Shown here one piece after another: positions 36,139 through 48,339 of a DNA stretch of 64,000 nt. The translations under genes were made by a program, and so were the position numbers. Location of the stretch: assembly GCF_001659605.2 (NCBI RefSeq), contig NC_035174.2, positions 25,493,027-25,557,026 on the forward strand, read 5' to 3'. Positions within the stretch are counted from its first letter, which is position 1. Each line of letters starts with the position of its first letter. The notes beneath the pieces were generated by a model. It was not told where the DNA came from, did not search any database, and saw nothing but the letters and a program-made list of their open reading frames with translations. Source of the stretch: Manihot esculenta. Taxonomy: Eukaryota; Streptophyta; Magnoliopsida; Malpighiales; Euphorbiaceae.

Positions 36139-39100
36139 TTAAAACAGATATGGGTATTGCTGGAGCATGGACTCCCGAGTCTCCCAAGTGCACTCTTCTA
36201 GGTTGTGGTGGTTCCACAGCACTTTCACCATTGGTATCTCCTTGTTTCTCAGCTTTCTGATCTGGGTGTCAAGGATCCGCACTGGCTGCTCTACATAGGT
36301 GAGATCACTTAAGATTTCCACCTCAGGTTCACTAAGAACCTTCTCTGGATCTGACACAAATTTTCTCAACATAGAAACATGGAATACCGGGTGAATTCTT
36401 TCCATAGAAGCCGGTAAATCTAGCTTATACGATACAGGCCCGATCTTCTGCAAGATCTCAAAGGGACCAATGTACCGTGGGGCCAGTTTACCCTTCTTTC
36501 CAAATCGAACCACTCCCTTCATCGGAGACACCTTAAGCAATACCATATCCCCCTCCTGGAACTCTATCTGCTTCCTACGGATGTCTGCATAGCTTTTCTG
36601 TCTGCTTACAGCTGTTCTGATCCTCTCTCTGATGATAGGCACTAATTTGCTGGTTATCTCAACTAACTCTGGCCCTGCAAGCGTTTTCTCTCCTACCTCT
36701 TCCCAGCAAACAGGTGTTCGGCACTTCCTCCCATACAAAGCTTCATAAGGAGCCATCCCTATGCTAGCATGATGGCTGTTGTTGTAGGCAAACTCCACCA
36801 GAGGTAGATGCTGCCTCCAAGAACCGCCAAAGTCTAACACACACATTCTCAACATATCTTCAATGGTCTGGATGGTCCTCTCTGATTGACCGTCTGTCTG
36901 TGGATGGAAAGCAGTGCTGAAATCCAACCTTGTGCCCATTTCGTTCTGTAGACTCCGCCAAAACCTGGAGGTGAACTGAGGTCCTCGATCTGATACTATC
37001 GACACTGGAACTCCATGCAACCTTACTATCTCGTCGACATACACCTGCGCCAACTTGTCTACAGAGTAGTTACTCCTGACTGGAATGAAATGAGCAGATT
37101 TCGTGAGTCTATCCACAATCACCCATATGGAGTCTAATCTGTTAGACGTCGCCGGTAACCCCACTACAAAATCCATAGCTATGTTCTCCCATTTCCATTC
37201 TGGAATCGGCAGTGGGTTAAGCATTCCAGCCGGCTTCTGGTGCTCTAGCTTCACCCTTTGACATGTCTCGCAGGCTGACACAAACTGTGCCACTTCTCTC
37301 TTCATTGCTGGCCACCAATACACCCTTCTCAGATCTTGATACATCTTGGTGGCTCCCGGGTGAATACTATACCTCGCATTATGAGCTTCCCTCATAATGT
37401 CTGCCTTCAAACTGCTATCATCTGGTACACATAACCTCTTACCGTGCCGAAGAATCCCTTCTCCGTCAAATCTAAACTCTGCACTGTTGCCCGACTGAAC
37501 AGTCCTGGCAATCTTTACTAACTCGGGGTCTTCGTGCTGTTTTAGAGCCACTTGCTCTAGAAACACTGGTGTCACTCTCATATGTGCGATCAACGCACCT
37601 GTACCAGATAACTGCAACTGTAACCCTTCTTCCACGAGCTTGTAGAAATCCTTCACCACCGGTCTTCTCTCTACTGCAATGTGGGATAAACTGCCAAGTG
37701 ACTTTCGGCTTAAGGCATCAGCTACAACATTAGCCTTGCCCGGATGATACTGGATCTTACAATCATAATCACTGAGCAATTCTACCCACCGTCTCTGCCT
37801 CAAGTTTAACTCTCTCTGACTTAAGATGTGCTGCAGGCTCTTATGATCCGTATAGATCTCACATTTTACCCCATAGAGGTAATGCCTCCACATCTTAAGT
37901 GCAAAGATAACAGCTGCCATCTCAAGATCGTGTGTCGGGTAATTCAGCTCGTGCTTCTTTAGTTGTCTAGAAGCATAAGCTATTACTCTGTCCCTCTGCA
38001 TTAACACACAACCTAATCCCACTCGGGATGCATCACAGAACACTGTGAAATCTTCATCACTGATCGGCAGAGCTAACACCGGTGCTGAAGTTAACCGTCT
38101 CTTCAACTCTGCAAAACTCTCATCACATTCCTCTGACCACACAAATTTCTGATTCTTTCTGGTCAGTCTGGTCATAGGAGCAGCTATCTTCGAGAAGTCC
38201 TGAACGAACCGCCGATAGTAGCCTGCCAAACCCAGAAAACTCTTGATCTCTGTCACTGTAGTGGGTGTAGGCCAGTTGGCTACTGCCTCTACCTTTTTGG
38301 GATCTACTGATATACCGTCCTCTGATACAACATGTCCCAAAAAGGAAATGCTCTTTAGCCAGAACTCGCACTTGGAGAACTTGGCATACAAGCCATGCTC
38401 TCTCAAGGTTTGCAGCACTATCCGCAGATGCTGGGCATGGTCCTCTGCATTCCTGGAGTACACCAAGATATCATCAATAAAGACGATCACAAAACGATCC
38501 AAGTACTCCCTGAAAACCCTATTCATGAGATCCATGAATGCTGCAGGGGCATTAGTCAACCCGAACGGCATCACAAGGAACTCATAATGCCCATATCTGG
38601 TGCTGAAAGCAGTCTTGGATACATCTCCTTCCCTGATCTTCAACTGATGGTATCCAGATCTCAGATCTATTTTTGAAAAACAACCTGCTCCTGCCAGCTG
38701 GTCGAATAGATCATCGATCCTGGGTAACGGATACTTATTTTTGATCGTGACTTTGTTCAACTGTCTGTAGTCGACACAAAGTCTCAGAGGTCCATCCTTC
38801 TTTCTGACAAATAATACTGGAGCACCCCAGGGTGAGGTACTCGGGCGGATGAAACCCTTAGCTACCAAATCCTGTAACTGCTCTTTCAACTCTCGCAACT
38901 CTGCTGGTGCCATCCTGTAGGGAGGAATAGAGATCGGTCTGGCATTGGGCATCAACTCAATCTCGAACTCTATTTCCCTATCCGGTGGTAGTCCTGGAAG
39001 CTCTTCAGGAAACAAATCTGGGAAGTCTCTAACAACTGATACTGAGGATGGTTCCCTAACCTGACTGTCTAGCTCTCTCACATAAGCTAGGAACCCCTGA

Positions 39101-41085
39101 CACCCCTTCCGTAACATTCTACGAGCCTGGAGGGCTGATATCAAACCCCTAGGTGTCCCTCTCCTGTCTCCTCTGAAGACACACTCTGACCCATCCTGGT
39201 CTCTGACACTGACTACCTTGTCTCTACAGTTCAGGGTAGCATCATACGTAAATAACCAGTCCATCCCTAGAATGACATCAAAATCTGTCAACTCTAGAAC
39301 CACCAGGTCAGCTGGAAGGTATCTACCCTCTATGCACACTGGACTGAACCGACAGACTGACTCTGCCAAAGATGGATCACATTTGGGTCCACTGACCCAT
39401 AGAGGACACTCTAACTCAGACACTATCAGACCCAACCTCTCTGCAGCTCTAGAAGAAATGAAAGAGTGAGAAGCACCGGGGTCCATTAAAGCATACACCT
39501 CAGAACACCCAATGATGAGATTACCTGACACCATCGTGTTCGACGTGTCTGCCTCCTGCTGAGTCAGGGTGAAAATCCGTGCTGGGGCTGACGGACCTGC
39601 ACCTCGGGAACCCATCCCTGATGAAGAGGCTGCCCCTCTTCCTCTTCCTCTACCACTGCTTGGTGGTATGGCTGAAACTACGGGCTGGACTACACTGCCC
39701 GTACTCATCTGCTGGGATGGTGCAACCAAAGTCGCCTGAGGACATTCTCGTGCATAATGTCCCTCCTGCCCACATCTATAGCAGGCTGTGGATCCCAACT
39801 GACAAGCTCCTCTATGCTGTTTGCCACACCTCTTACACACTGGAAAATCTGCGCCAGAACTGGAGCCACTACTCATTCCCAGACCCGACTTAAGCCTGTT
39901 CCAGAACTTGCCTCTCTTTCCTCTGAATTTCTCCCATCTCTTCTTACTTGCACTTGCTGTACTCTGTGAGGAGGAACCTGGTTTAACACCAGAAAACTGT
40001 GCCTTGACTACACCTTGACTTATGGCACTAGCCTCCATCTTTCTAGCAGCATCCACAATAGAGTGGAAACTTTCCTTCTCCGCATGAAGAATCAAAGAGA
40101 AATACCTGGGATGAAGCCTTGTGGCATATCTCTTTGCCTTCTTCTGATCTGTATCATATGCCTGACCGACATATGGCAACAATTCCAGGAACTTATCTGT
40201 ATATGCATCAACGCTCATCTCCTCCGTCTGTCGCAACTGCTCAAACTCCACAACCTTTAGTTCCCTGGAACTGTCAGGAAAAGCCCATCCAGCAAATTCG
40301 TTGGCGAACTCTTCCCATGTCATACTCTCAAGTCTCGGGTCCACATAGTTCTTAAACCATTCTCTAGCTTTCTTACACTTTAACGTGAACCCTGCCATCT
40401 CAATGGCTCTACCATCATCTGCTCCCAACTCACTTGTTATCATTCTAACTGCACTGAGATACTCAAAGGGATCATCTCCTGTATTGAATTTAGGAGCATC
40501 CAACTTTAAGTACTCGGTCATCTTCACCTTACTTCCCCCTGAAGAACTGGGTTGATGTGCTTCCACAACAGTGGCTACTGGTTCAGGAGGTGGTGGTGGA
40601 GGAACTGGTTCCCTCACTTCAGGCTGTACTGGACTTGGATGAACAGGTGGGGGTGGATACATGTGATATGGTGGATAAAAGGAAGGATAGGACATATATG
40701 GCATGTAGGGTGGATATGGGGCAAAGCTGGAGTAATCCGACGTGCCTCCCATCGGATACTCTGGGCCCTGTGGAAAGGGTGGATAGCCAAACCCCGAGGC
40801 CTGCATGCCTCTCTGGGATTCCCCCATACCTTCTTCTGACCTTCCTACACCCATGCTTACATCTCTACTCTGACCCTCTTCCATCACACCTCTTTCTTCT
40901 ACTGACCTTCCCCCTCTGTTTACTCCTCTCCTGCTCTCGTCAGAAGACCTTCTAGGGTCTCGTGACGTTCCTTCCCTGCTTGACCTGTGAGATCTTGCCC
41001 TTGGCAAGGCAGGTGGACGAGCAGCTGTACCCTCACTTACAGGTGGGACTCCAGTCAATCTCGCGGATCGACGAGTTCCTCGCAT
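36139..41085 (-). CDS. Gag-Pol polyprotein of Tekay element 2 (1648 aa)
   Basis: Start chosen at [12 protein letters not shown] (41085); the codon two upstream in this frame is GTG, and a splice-like acceptor lies 9 nt before the ATG. Same domain order as element 1: Pro/Tyr-rich gag, CCHC knuckle [15 protein letters not shown], protease [14 protein letters not shown] with FIDDILVYS, RNase H with [10 protein letters not shown], integrase with HHCC-type region, [16 protein letters not shown] and TDGQSERT, and a chromodomain-like end ([15 protein letters not shown]). Uninterrupted. RT, RNase H and integrase are strikingly similar to element 1, while the gag N-terminus is more diverged. Confidence 0.95.
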   Translation of the reverse strand: MRGTRRSARLTGVPPVSEGTAARPPALPRARSHRSSREGTSRDPRRSSDESRRGVNRGGRSVEERGVMEEGQSRDVSMGVGRSEEGMGESQRGMQASGFGYPPFPQGPEYPMGGTSDYSSFAPYPPYMPYMSYPSFYPPYHMYPPPPVHPSPVQPEVREPVPPPPPPEPVATVVEAHQPSSSGGSKVKMTEYLKLDAPKFNTGDDPFEYLSAVRMITSELGADDGRAIEMAGFTLKCKKAREWFKNYVDPRLESMTWEEFANEFAGWAFPDSSRELKVVEFEQLRQTEEMSVDAYTDKFLELLPYVGQAYDTDQKKAKRYATRLHPRYFSLILHAEKESFHSIVDAARKMEASAISQGVVKAQFSGVKPGSSSQSTASASKKRWEKFRGKRGKFWNRLKSGLGMSSGSSSGADFPVCKRCGKQHRGACQLGSTACYRCGQEGHYARECPQATLVAPSQQMSTGSVVQPVVSAIPPSSGRGRGRGAASSSGMGSRGAGPSAPARIFTLTQQEADTSNTMVSGNLIIGCSEVYALMDPGASHSFISSRAAERLGLIVSELECPLWVSGPKCDPSLAESVCRFSPVCIEGRYLPADLVVLELTDFDVILGMDWLFTYDATLNCRDKVVSVRDQDGSECVFRGDRRGTPRGLISALQARRMLRKGCQGFLAYVRELDSQVREPSSVSVVRDFPDLFPEELPGLPPDREIEFEIELMPNARPISIPPYRMAPAELRELKEQLQDLVAKGFIRPSTSPWGAPVLFVRKKDGPLRLCVDYRQLNKVTIKNKYPLPRIDDLFDQLAGAGCFSKIDLRSGYHQLKIREGDVSKTAFSTRYGHYEFLVMPFGLTNAPAAFMDLMNRVFREYLDRFVIVFIDDILVYSRNAEDHAQHLRIVLQTLREHGLYAKFSKCEFWLKSISFLGHVVSEDGISVDPKKVEAVANWPTPTTVTEIKSFLGLAGYYRRFVQDFSKIAAPMTRLTRKNQKFVWSEECDESFAELKRRLTSAPVLALPISDEDFTVFCDASRVGLGCVLMQRDRVIAYASRQLKKHELNYPTHDLEMAAVIFALKMWRHYLYGVKCEIYTDHKSLQHILSQRELNLRQRRWVELLSDYDCKIQYHPGKANVVADALSRKSLGSLSHIAVERRPVVKDFYKLVEEGLQLQLSGTGALIAHMRVTPVFLEQVALKQHEDPELVKIARTVQSGNSAEFRFDGEGILRHGKRLCVPDDSSLKADIMREAHNARYSIHPGATKMYQDLRRVYWWPAMKREVAQFVSACETCQRVKLEHQKPAGMLNPLPIPEWKWENIAMDFVVGLPATSNRLDSIWVIVDRLTKSAHFIPVRSNYSVDKLAQVYVDEIVRLHGVPVSIVSDRGPQFTSRFWRSLQNEMGTRLDFSTAFHPQTDGQSERTIQTIEDMLRMCVLDFGGSWRQHLPLVEFAYNNSHHASIGMAPYEALYGRKCRTPVCWEEVGEKTLAGPELVEITSKLVPIIRERIRTAVSRQKSYADIRRKQIEFQEGDMVLLKVSPMKGVVRFGKKGKLAPRYIGPFEILQKIGPVSYKLDLPASMERIHPVFHVSMLRKFVSDPEKVLSEPEVEILSDLTYVEQPVRILDTQIRKLRNKEIPMVKVLWNHHNLEECTWETRESMLQQYPYLF

Positions 41086-41295
41086 CTTCACTCTCTGGAA
41101 AACAACAAATCACATAACACATCAGCAACACATCAAAAACATGCACATGCATCACTCAGGGCATGGCACCTCAGCATATAGACAGGACTAACATCCTATC
41201 CTAGTGGACATGTTTTTTTTCCTATGGTGCTTGACCTACTAAACCTCTCTATGAGCCCAACTCTCTCTCTATAGGTCCGACCATGTGAACCTAGG

Positions 41296-41307
41296 GCTCT
41301 GATACCA
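41296..41307 (-). other. Primer-binding site of element 2
   Basis: On the minus strand TGGTATCAGAGC lies three bases after the 5' LTR end. It is the initiator-Met tRNA type, identical to element 1. Confidence 0.9.
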
Positions 41308-41310
41308 ATC

Positions 41311-42976
41311 TGTAACAGCCCGGAAACCGAACTGCCACCGGCACTAGGATCCAGATCGACTTAAGGTCGCCGGGACCCGTAGTAAGCCTGCTATCCTGTG
41401 TATACCTGTAAAATCCCATACATGATCATACATTTGCTGTAACACACATAAAACTTTTCTTCATTCCAAGGCTTAACCTGTGCATGCAATCTTTCTATTC
41501 TCTACTAATCCCTACTAGAGCTCCTCATGGCCCTAGGCGGATCAAACTCAGCATGTTAAGCCTGGTTTTGCTCATACAACAAGAAAGAAACATACATAAA
41601 CTGATCATGTGACGCTACAAAGGGATTACAAGTCTTATAAATCAAGCACCATGCTATTCACTATACATATACACTATCTCTTTACATTTACATGTCCACG
41701 CTAGCTATTACAAAACTCTGTACTCTTCCTGTACCCTGCTGAGTTCTCTCTGACCTCTGAACCTGCACAACTAAAGTTAGGGGAGAGGGATGAGCTACTA
41801 GAGCCCAGTGAGTAGAATAGTAAAATAACAGGTGATAAAACATGCTCTCATGGAATGCAACATATAAGCACATCACCTCGGCCGGACGGATCAAAAATCC
41901 CTCTATCTAATCTGGGGTACCTAAGTACCATGTACCTAGTCCCCGTAGGGCTGTTCCAGGTCTATGTGTTGTGCCTGGTCCCCGTAGGGCTGTTCCAGGT
42001 CTTCCTCTGAGGGCTAATGAATCCTCACAAAGTCCGTGCCGTCTCACATAAGCAATGTACAAGGAGCAATGCCAAGTACAAGGATAAATGCAATGCATCA
42101 TCTTTGTGTACACTAATGCACTCACCCTATAGCATAGTCATGATGCATGAAGCATGAGAAAATATCAGGTATCATATTAAAACATTAAGTTAAATTCCAC
42201 TCACCTCTGGTTATCTTTGCACTGACACTGCAGGTTCTGACACTGGACTCACTGCTGATTTCCCTGATTCCTCTGGTCCGTACCTACACAGGTGGACTCA
42301 AATGAGGGACCAAACTCACTCAAGAACATCTCTAAGAAACTCCCCAAAAACCCCTCTAAACAAACCTCAAACCTCACATAAACCTAAACATGCATACTAC
42401 CCATCCAAACTACATAAAAGCTTTCAAAATCATCAAAGAAGCTCAGGATCTTCACTTACCTCTTAAAGAACGTGAGGATGAAGGATCCTAACGTGGAGAT
42501 ATGAAGAAAAACTCTTCCAAAGCTCCAAGCTTCAAAACTTGGTTCTTTTGCTCAAAACCTTCATAAATCACCAAAACTCTTAAAACGCTTGAAAGATTTG
42601 ATGAAAATCATGGAAAACATGAAAGTCAACGTAGGAGAGGCTGGAACTCACCTCTGGCTGCAAGTGGAGGAGAAATACCCTCCTCTCACCGACCTTTGGC
42701 CCTTTTATAGGTGGCTGGCCAGACCACCTTCGGCAGCCGAACGTGAAGCCGCAACCATGTAATGTTCGGCGGCCGAAAGTAACCTTCGGCGGCCGAACCT
42801 TTACATTTCTCCCTTGTTGCTTTTCTTTCAAAACTCAATGCTTTTCACACGTCAAAACATGAAAACAAGTGACAATACCTTGGAAAACATATGCATTACC
42901 CTTCTCGAGGGTTCCGACACCCGAGATTCCACCGGACTACAGGAATTCCGATGCCGGACTCGAGCCGGGTATTACA
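41311..42976 (-). repeat. 5' LTR of Tekay element 2
   Basis: 1666 bp, TGTAATACCCGGCTCGAG (42976) to GGGCTGTTACA (41311). The TATA box TATAAAAG is at 42708-42701 on the minus strand. Splice-donor-like GTGAGT, GTAAG and GTGAGT occur at 42651, 42459 and 42204, and an acceptor-like ttgtgcag ends at 41763 with a pyrimidine tract before it. Nearly identical to 34395-36060. Confidence 0.93.
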
Positions 42977-44752
42977 CTTTCTCCATTTTCAGCCAGAGAT
43001 AAGTCCAAGCACTTTCTTTAATGTTTTTAAGTTGTTCCTTTATTTTCTCTTTAAAGAATTCACAATTCTTTCTCTTGATTTTGAAGATCAATGTTTTGGG
43101 TTAAGAGTTTAAAGTCAAAAGTGTTCAAACCCCTTTCTTCTCTCTCAAAATCCTTGTTGCAGTTGTAGATTCGTCTTAAGGAGGTAAGCAAATCCTTGCC
43201 TCTCTACTATTACTTGAGTTTTTAAAGGAACCATAAGTTGTTTCAAGGGTTTAGCTTTGCATGAAAGATCTTTCAAATATTTTGGGTTTAAAGTTTAAAT
43301 ATTATACTTCAATCCATGTTTAATGAATGCATGTGGATCTTTTCCTTATTTCTATGTTGTTTTGTGACCTTAGTTACATTTTTTAGAAGTTTTATAAACC
43401 TATGTGTTGGTCTATTTGCATTTAGGGGTTGGATTGCAGAAGCAGAATTGGGTTTGACATGAAGCCAAAATCCAGGTTAGGCAACTGGAGGTCCCTTTAG
43501 CCGCCGAACCTACACCTGAGGTAGCCATCTTTTGCCACCAAAAGTGCCTCCAAAAGCTTTACTTTTGGATCTGTAAGGGGGCTTTAGGCCGCCGAACCTA
43601 CCGCTGAAAGTCCTCTGTCCAGTCATTTTTAGCTCGTTTCCCACATATTTTCTTATATGTTTATAGGGGTTTCCTGGGGTAGTTCTAAGAGTTGTAAAAG
43701 TTATGTTTGATCCGTCATTTAAGTCCATCTATGTAGGATTAGACTTGAAAGATCGTAGAGACCAACAGTGAGACAATTGCTTCAGAGCTAGGCTTGCTTC
43801 AACCAAAGATGAGTAGAACTAAACTAAACTATTATTTTAAAGAAATCAAACATTTTAAACATCCTCATGCATCATGAATACCATGTGTATATGATTAGGT
43901 TGTTTTGCATTAGAATTCATGAATATGATACATTGCACAATTAGTTGTTGTTGTAAATGGATGTTAAATGATCCACTAGCCCTCGACTATGCCATGATCT
44001 GTTATGAGGGATATAGAAAGACCAGGGTTGTCCATTCTATGCCCCTCTTATTATGTAAGAGAAAGACCAGGGTTGCCCATTCAATGCCCCTGGCACTATG
44101 GATATGTTATGTTTAAGAGGAAGTACTGAGGAGCACCCATTGTGGCCCGGACACTATTGGAATTATGGAGGGTTACTGATAACAAGTCCATCTTGATGTG
44201 AATTATTTGTGTTGTGATGCATTCATATGATCATATATTTTATTATACTATTTTATGATTATATTTTTACTCACTAGGCTCTTGTAGCTTATCTCTTTTC
44301 CCTAACCCCAAGTTTGTAGGAGTTAGCTTTAGAGGTCAGCAATATTGTATGGTATAGTTTGATGTAATAGTATAGTTGTGGACATGTACTATATATTGTG
44401 GATTAGAAGTGTATTTTGCCCGAGTTTTCTTTTATAATCCCTTTGTTCATAATCTTATTATGTAAAAGTTTTAAAGTTTAAGCTATGTTTGAACCAAACC
44501 GAGGCATGTCATGATGACCATACTGGAGCATTTATTGAGGGCTCTAATATGGGTTTATATTTTCAGTTATGTTGCATGCACACGTTGAGTTTTGATTCAT
44601 GAGATAGAAATCTTTTTATATATTTTTATGATCATGTTTAGGGTTATATCAGGTGTAACGTATGTATAGTAGGCTTGCTACGGGTTCCGACGATCTTAAG
44701 TCGACCTGAACCCTAGCGCTGGTAGCGGTCCAGTTTTCGAGTCGTTACACAA

Positions 44753-45329
44753 TGGTATTAGAACCCTAGGTTCATATGGTCTGACCTAGAGTGTTGGACT
44801 CATAGATGTTATAGAGGGCAAGCACAATTAGGAAAATTCATGTATAGTAGGGATAGGATGTAGATTCTTGTCTTGATGTATGTATGATGATGTGAAATGC
44901 CATGACTATATGCATGTATATTGATGATATGACATGTATGTTGTGGGTTCATGTGTATCCATATGAACTATATGATGTTAATGTTTATGTGTTTGATATT
45001 GTTTTTTTTTTTTCAGAAGATAGGATGCGTGGCTCACATCGATCTGCACAATTTACAGGAGTCCCACCTGAAAATGAGAGTATAGATGCTCTTTCTCCTA
45101 CCACTCCATCAAGAGCATGGACAAGTAGAAGTAATAGGGAATAAGCATCAAAGGGCCCTATAAGGTCTTTTGATGTAAATAAAAGAAGAACATATTTGGG
45201 CAGGATGTCTATAGATGTCAGGGAAGTAGTGGGCGATGATCAAAGAAGAGATGAAAGTTTGGATATGAGCTTAAAAAGAGAAGGTGTGGGATAGTCTTAA
45301 GGAGGAACAGGAGGCGCTTAGGGTGTATA
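44753..45329 (+). pseudogene. Leader and truncated gag of the old Tekay element
   Basis: A mutated primer site TGGTATTAGAAC (44753-44764) follows the LTR. The leader then parallels element 1, including a splice-like ttttttcag ending at 45016. The gag start is at 45025 (MRGSHRSAQFTGVPPENES) and hits a stop at 45142-45144. Related residues (KRRTYLGRMSIDVREVVGDDQRRDESLDM) continue with further stops to about 45329, where another LTR interrupts. The rest of gag-pol and the 3' LTR are not in the window. Confidence 0.85.
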
Positions 45330-46069
45330 TGAAACCCTAAACTGTTCTTCTTCAATTCTTTCAATATTTGGCTCTTTCTTTAGCTATTGATCTTAGGGTG
45401 AATTTTGGTTAAAGAAAGAAGTTGATTTGGTGAGATTTTGGCTTGGATTTGGTGGAAGAAAGACAAAATAAAATCTTGATTTTTCAATGGTGCGAGCTGC
45501 AGCAATAAGGTGGTGGAGAAGACAACCCACCTTTTTCACTTTGCTTTGTCATTTCTTTCATGCATAGTTAGGTGACACATGGAGAGTTTAGGTGAAGAGG
45601 TGGAAAACATGAAGGACTAAACTGAATTTTATCTTTAAACTTTCCATATTCACACTTTAACCTACTAAACTCTTTACCATGTTTCAATTTAGTTTTCAAG
45701 CTTTCAATAATCATATATTGACCTATTAAATTATGCTTTTAGCCTTTAGAAGTCCTTTTCACTTAAGTAAGCATGACGGATTTAAACAAGCACCTTAAGC
45801 AAGCACGTCGGGAAACCCTAAGCACCTCCCGAAAGTGACTCATTCTCGACTCGCTAATCACACTATCTACTTTATTTCTGGATATGTCCGTTTCTTTATT
45901 TGAGTTTTCTATTATTCAGTTATTAGCAACTTAAAGTTATGCTAGCACCTCCCCTAAGTAGCTCGGAGTAAGCTAACACCTCCCCTAATGCCACTTATTC
46001 TAGTAGTGAAATAGCCTAACCTATATCTAATGATGACACTATTCTAGCTATGGGTTTGAAGATGTTACA
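45330..46069 (-). repeat. LTR of another Ty3-like element (minus), about 740 bp, probably truncated element
   Basis: On the minus strand a purine-rich 'agggactgagaa' is followed by TGTAACATCTTC at 46069, and the sequence ends CA at 45330. Internal landmarks are two 'aggggaggtg.tagc' blocks and 'gtcgagaatgagtcac'. The bases right of 46069 (to about 46300) look like the 3' internal end of the same element, so this would be a 3' LTR rather than a solo LTR; no matching target repeats were seen. It truncates the old Tekay gag. Confidence 0.55.
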
Positions 46070-46319
46070 TTCTCAGTCCCTATAAATGCATAGCAGAATC
46101 AACTAGGTAAATAAGCAACTATAATGGTGGACACAGAATACAAAACAGTAGGCTCGAAAGTCAAAACTCTAACTATGATGGCAAGGCTCATAAGCCGAAC
46201 TAGTGGAGTACCTCACTATAGCCCCTAAATCCAAGTCAAATAAATGGTAGCAATACTGCAGATCTGTGTATATAGAATATTATACTTTTATACTGACAAC
46301 GACGCTTGCTGAGTTTATT

Positions 46320-47260
46320 AGGGTCAAGCACATTTAATATAATGTATTGTGTCAAATCAAATAGACATAGATGTCATTTATGCCATTCAAGTCATTTTTT
46401 AAGCAAAATTTTCAAATGGAGTGCTTTTGAAATTATTTTTTATCAAACTAAGATCTTAAAATATAGGTTTTAAGGATTCAAATGGATTGAAATCAGAGTT
46501 TTATAGCCTAATTTATGATTTTTTATAGATTTAATAAAATATTTTTGTGTCCTTAAAGTCAATGTTAGGCTGTCGAAAGTAGAAAAGCAGAGGCAAAACT
46601 TCTAATGTTTGGCCATCGAACATTGAAACTTTAGACCACCGAAAGTCTATTTTCAAGAAGTTGTGTTTTCACCTCTAAATGTTCAACCGCCGAACTTTAA
46701 CTGCAGGCCACCGAACTTGAGTTTTTCTAAGAACGAAATAGCGGCTATTTCAATACACAAATGACTCTATTTGCATTTAATGCATCTCCAACGGGCATGT
46801 TTATGTTGTAACTATAAATATAATGTGTTTTTAATATGAAAAAAGTTATAACAACCATCTAAACACACATTTTATTGAGATTTAAACTTTTCATACTCTT
46901 TTTCTCTCTAAATCTTGAGTCATAACATTAATTTTTTGAAAGTTAGTTTTGATTTGTAATTGATTTATGGTTTGAAATTGAGTGAATTTATTATATTAGG
47001 TGTGATTTTGAGCAAATGATTGCTCTTCTGAGAAAAAAAAAAAAAGAGTTTTGCCCTAAAATTGTAAGGAGTTTTAATCTTCATCCTAAGAAAAATTAAT
47101 AGTGGAGTTAAATTCTCAAAGAGGGTTTTAAGAAAAAAACATAGGATTGGGATAGCTAAACCTCTATAAATCGTTGTGTTCATTATCACTCTACCTTTCT
47201 TTCTAATCTCTTAATTTGTGATTTTAGCCTTTAATTTTTTATAAAATTAATCACCCTCTT
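46320..47260 (+). repeat. Probable SIRE-like copia LTR, decayed
   Basis: The right part carries a run of features I associate with SIRE/Maximus LTR ends: 'gagcaaatgattgctcttctgag', 'gtggagttaaattctcaaagagg', 'aaacctctataaatcgttgtg'. The central part (46560-46740) has decayed TTCGGCCGCCGAA-like words (ttggccatcgaac, tagaccaccgaaag, caaccgccgaac, ggccaccgaac). No coding frame. The edges are uncertain. Confidence 0.5.
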
Positions 47261-47804
47261 CTTGAGCTATTTTAAAGGACAATAATTTTAATAGGTTATT
47301 TTGAAAATTAAAAAAAAAAAGGAAGAAAAAGAGAAATCTAAGAGGTGGTTTGAAAATTTTTTTTTTAAAGTAAAAATTGAGACAATTTGGAGAGTTAAAG
47401 AAAGAGGAATAAGTGTCATAAGGAAAAGTTGAGAAAAAATAATTATTAATTAAAATTTTTAGAAAGAAAAAAATTTAAATATGAAGAGAAATAAAAAAAT
47501 ATATTATTATTATTATTAGTGGGGACCGACGCCTCTCCGTTTGCTTTTTCTTTTCTTTTTTTAATTAATATTTTTTCAATTCAATTATTCAATCAATTAA
47601 TTAATTTTATTATCTAAATAAATTATTTTAATTTGGCTTTTTCTTTTTTATTTTTATTTTAATTTTCACTTTTTATTTTTTATTATTTATTATTATTATT
47701 TTTAACTTTTTTTATAATATAAAATATCTCAATAATTTTAAAAGTTAATTTTAAATATATCAAATTTATAATGTGATTTTCATGATCCAACCTTACTGCT
47801 TTGT
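47261..47804. other. AT-rich intergenic stretch; no gene seen
   Basis: Purine-rich then pyrimidine-rich low-complexity sequence with A and T runs. Nothing is recognisable. Confidence 0.4.
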
Positions 47805-48275
47805 AGAGCGAGCAATATTCGGTTCAAATTGAAAAAATCGATCGAATTGAATTAATTTAAAATTTTAGTTCGATTTTTTATTCAGTTTGGTTCGGTTCGG
47901 TTTTTAATTTCAAAAATTTCAATTATTTCGGTTCGGTTCGGTTCGATTTTAATCAGAAAAAAATTAAAATAATCAAACCAAACCGATTTAGTGATAATAA
48001 TATGTTATTTTCAATAATATAGAAAAATTAAATCATATTAAGATTAAAATATTTTAATTAAATTTTAAAATATTAAAAATAAAGTGTAAAAATTTTTTTT
48101 ATTAAAAATCGAAACCGATCAAATCGAACCGAATCGAACCGAATTAGACCGATTCAGTTTGATGTGATTTCTGACTAAATCGATTCGGTTTGATTTTCAT
48201 AAATACTAAAATTTTGATTTTCAATTTATTCGATTCGATTCAGTTTTGAACCAAACCGACCGAATGCTCACCCCT
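47805..48275. repeat. GGGGTGAGCA MITE-like repeat (copy C)
   Basis: Left end decayed (GAGCGAGCAATATTCGGTTC), right end intact (CCGAATGCTCACCCCT). Same orientation and core as copy A, including 'agtgataataatatgtta' and 'caataatatag.aaaatta'. Length about 470 bp. Confidence 0.75.
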
Positions 48276-48339
48276 TTCAGATGTGCTACAAAATTTAGAA
48301 TCAATAATTATGTTAGTGATAAAATAATCTATACTTTAG

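Larger units (their letters stand above)
34395..42976 (-). mobile_element. Complete Ty3/gypsy Tekay-type chromovirus (element 2), 8.6 kb
   Basis: Minus orientation: 5' LTR 42976-41311, PBS 41307-41296, gag-pol 41085-36139, PPT around 36074-36061, 3' LTR 36060-34395. Target repeats match: CTTTC at 34390-34394 and 42977-42981. The two LTRs (1666 bp each) differ by eye at only two positions (about 35025/41941 and 36045/42961), so this is the youngest insertion here. It sits inside the LTR of an older Tekay element. Its polyprotein is very similar to that of element 1, but its LTRs are about 0.7 kb shorter and largely different, so it is a separate subfamily. Confidence 0.95.
34149..44749 (+). 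repeat. Old Tekay-type 5' LTR, split by element 2
   Basis: The LTR of an older relative runs 34149-34394 and resumes at 42982-44749 (about 2.0 kb when the insert is ignored). Its start 'cataatacccgactaaattcc' is a decayed TGTAATACCCGGCTAG. It has GGTTCGGCCGCCGAAAG and CTATAAAAGGG near 34322-34365. Its end, GCTACGGGTTC...GAGTCGTTACA at 44749, matches the Tekay LTR end. Decayed 'gcccattc.atgcccctggcac' repeats are at 44020-44100. Many substitutions show it is much older than its insert. Confidence 0.85.
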
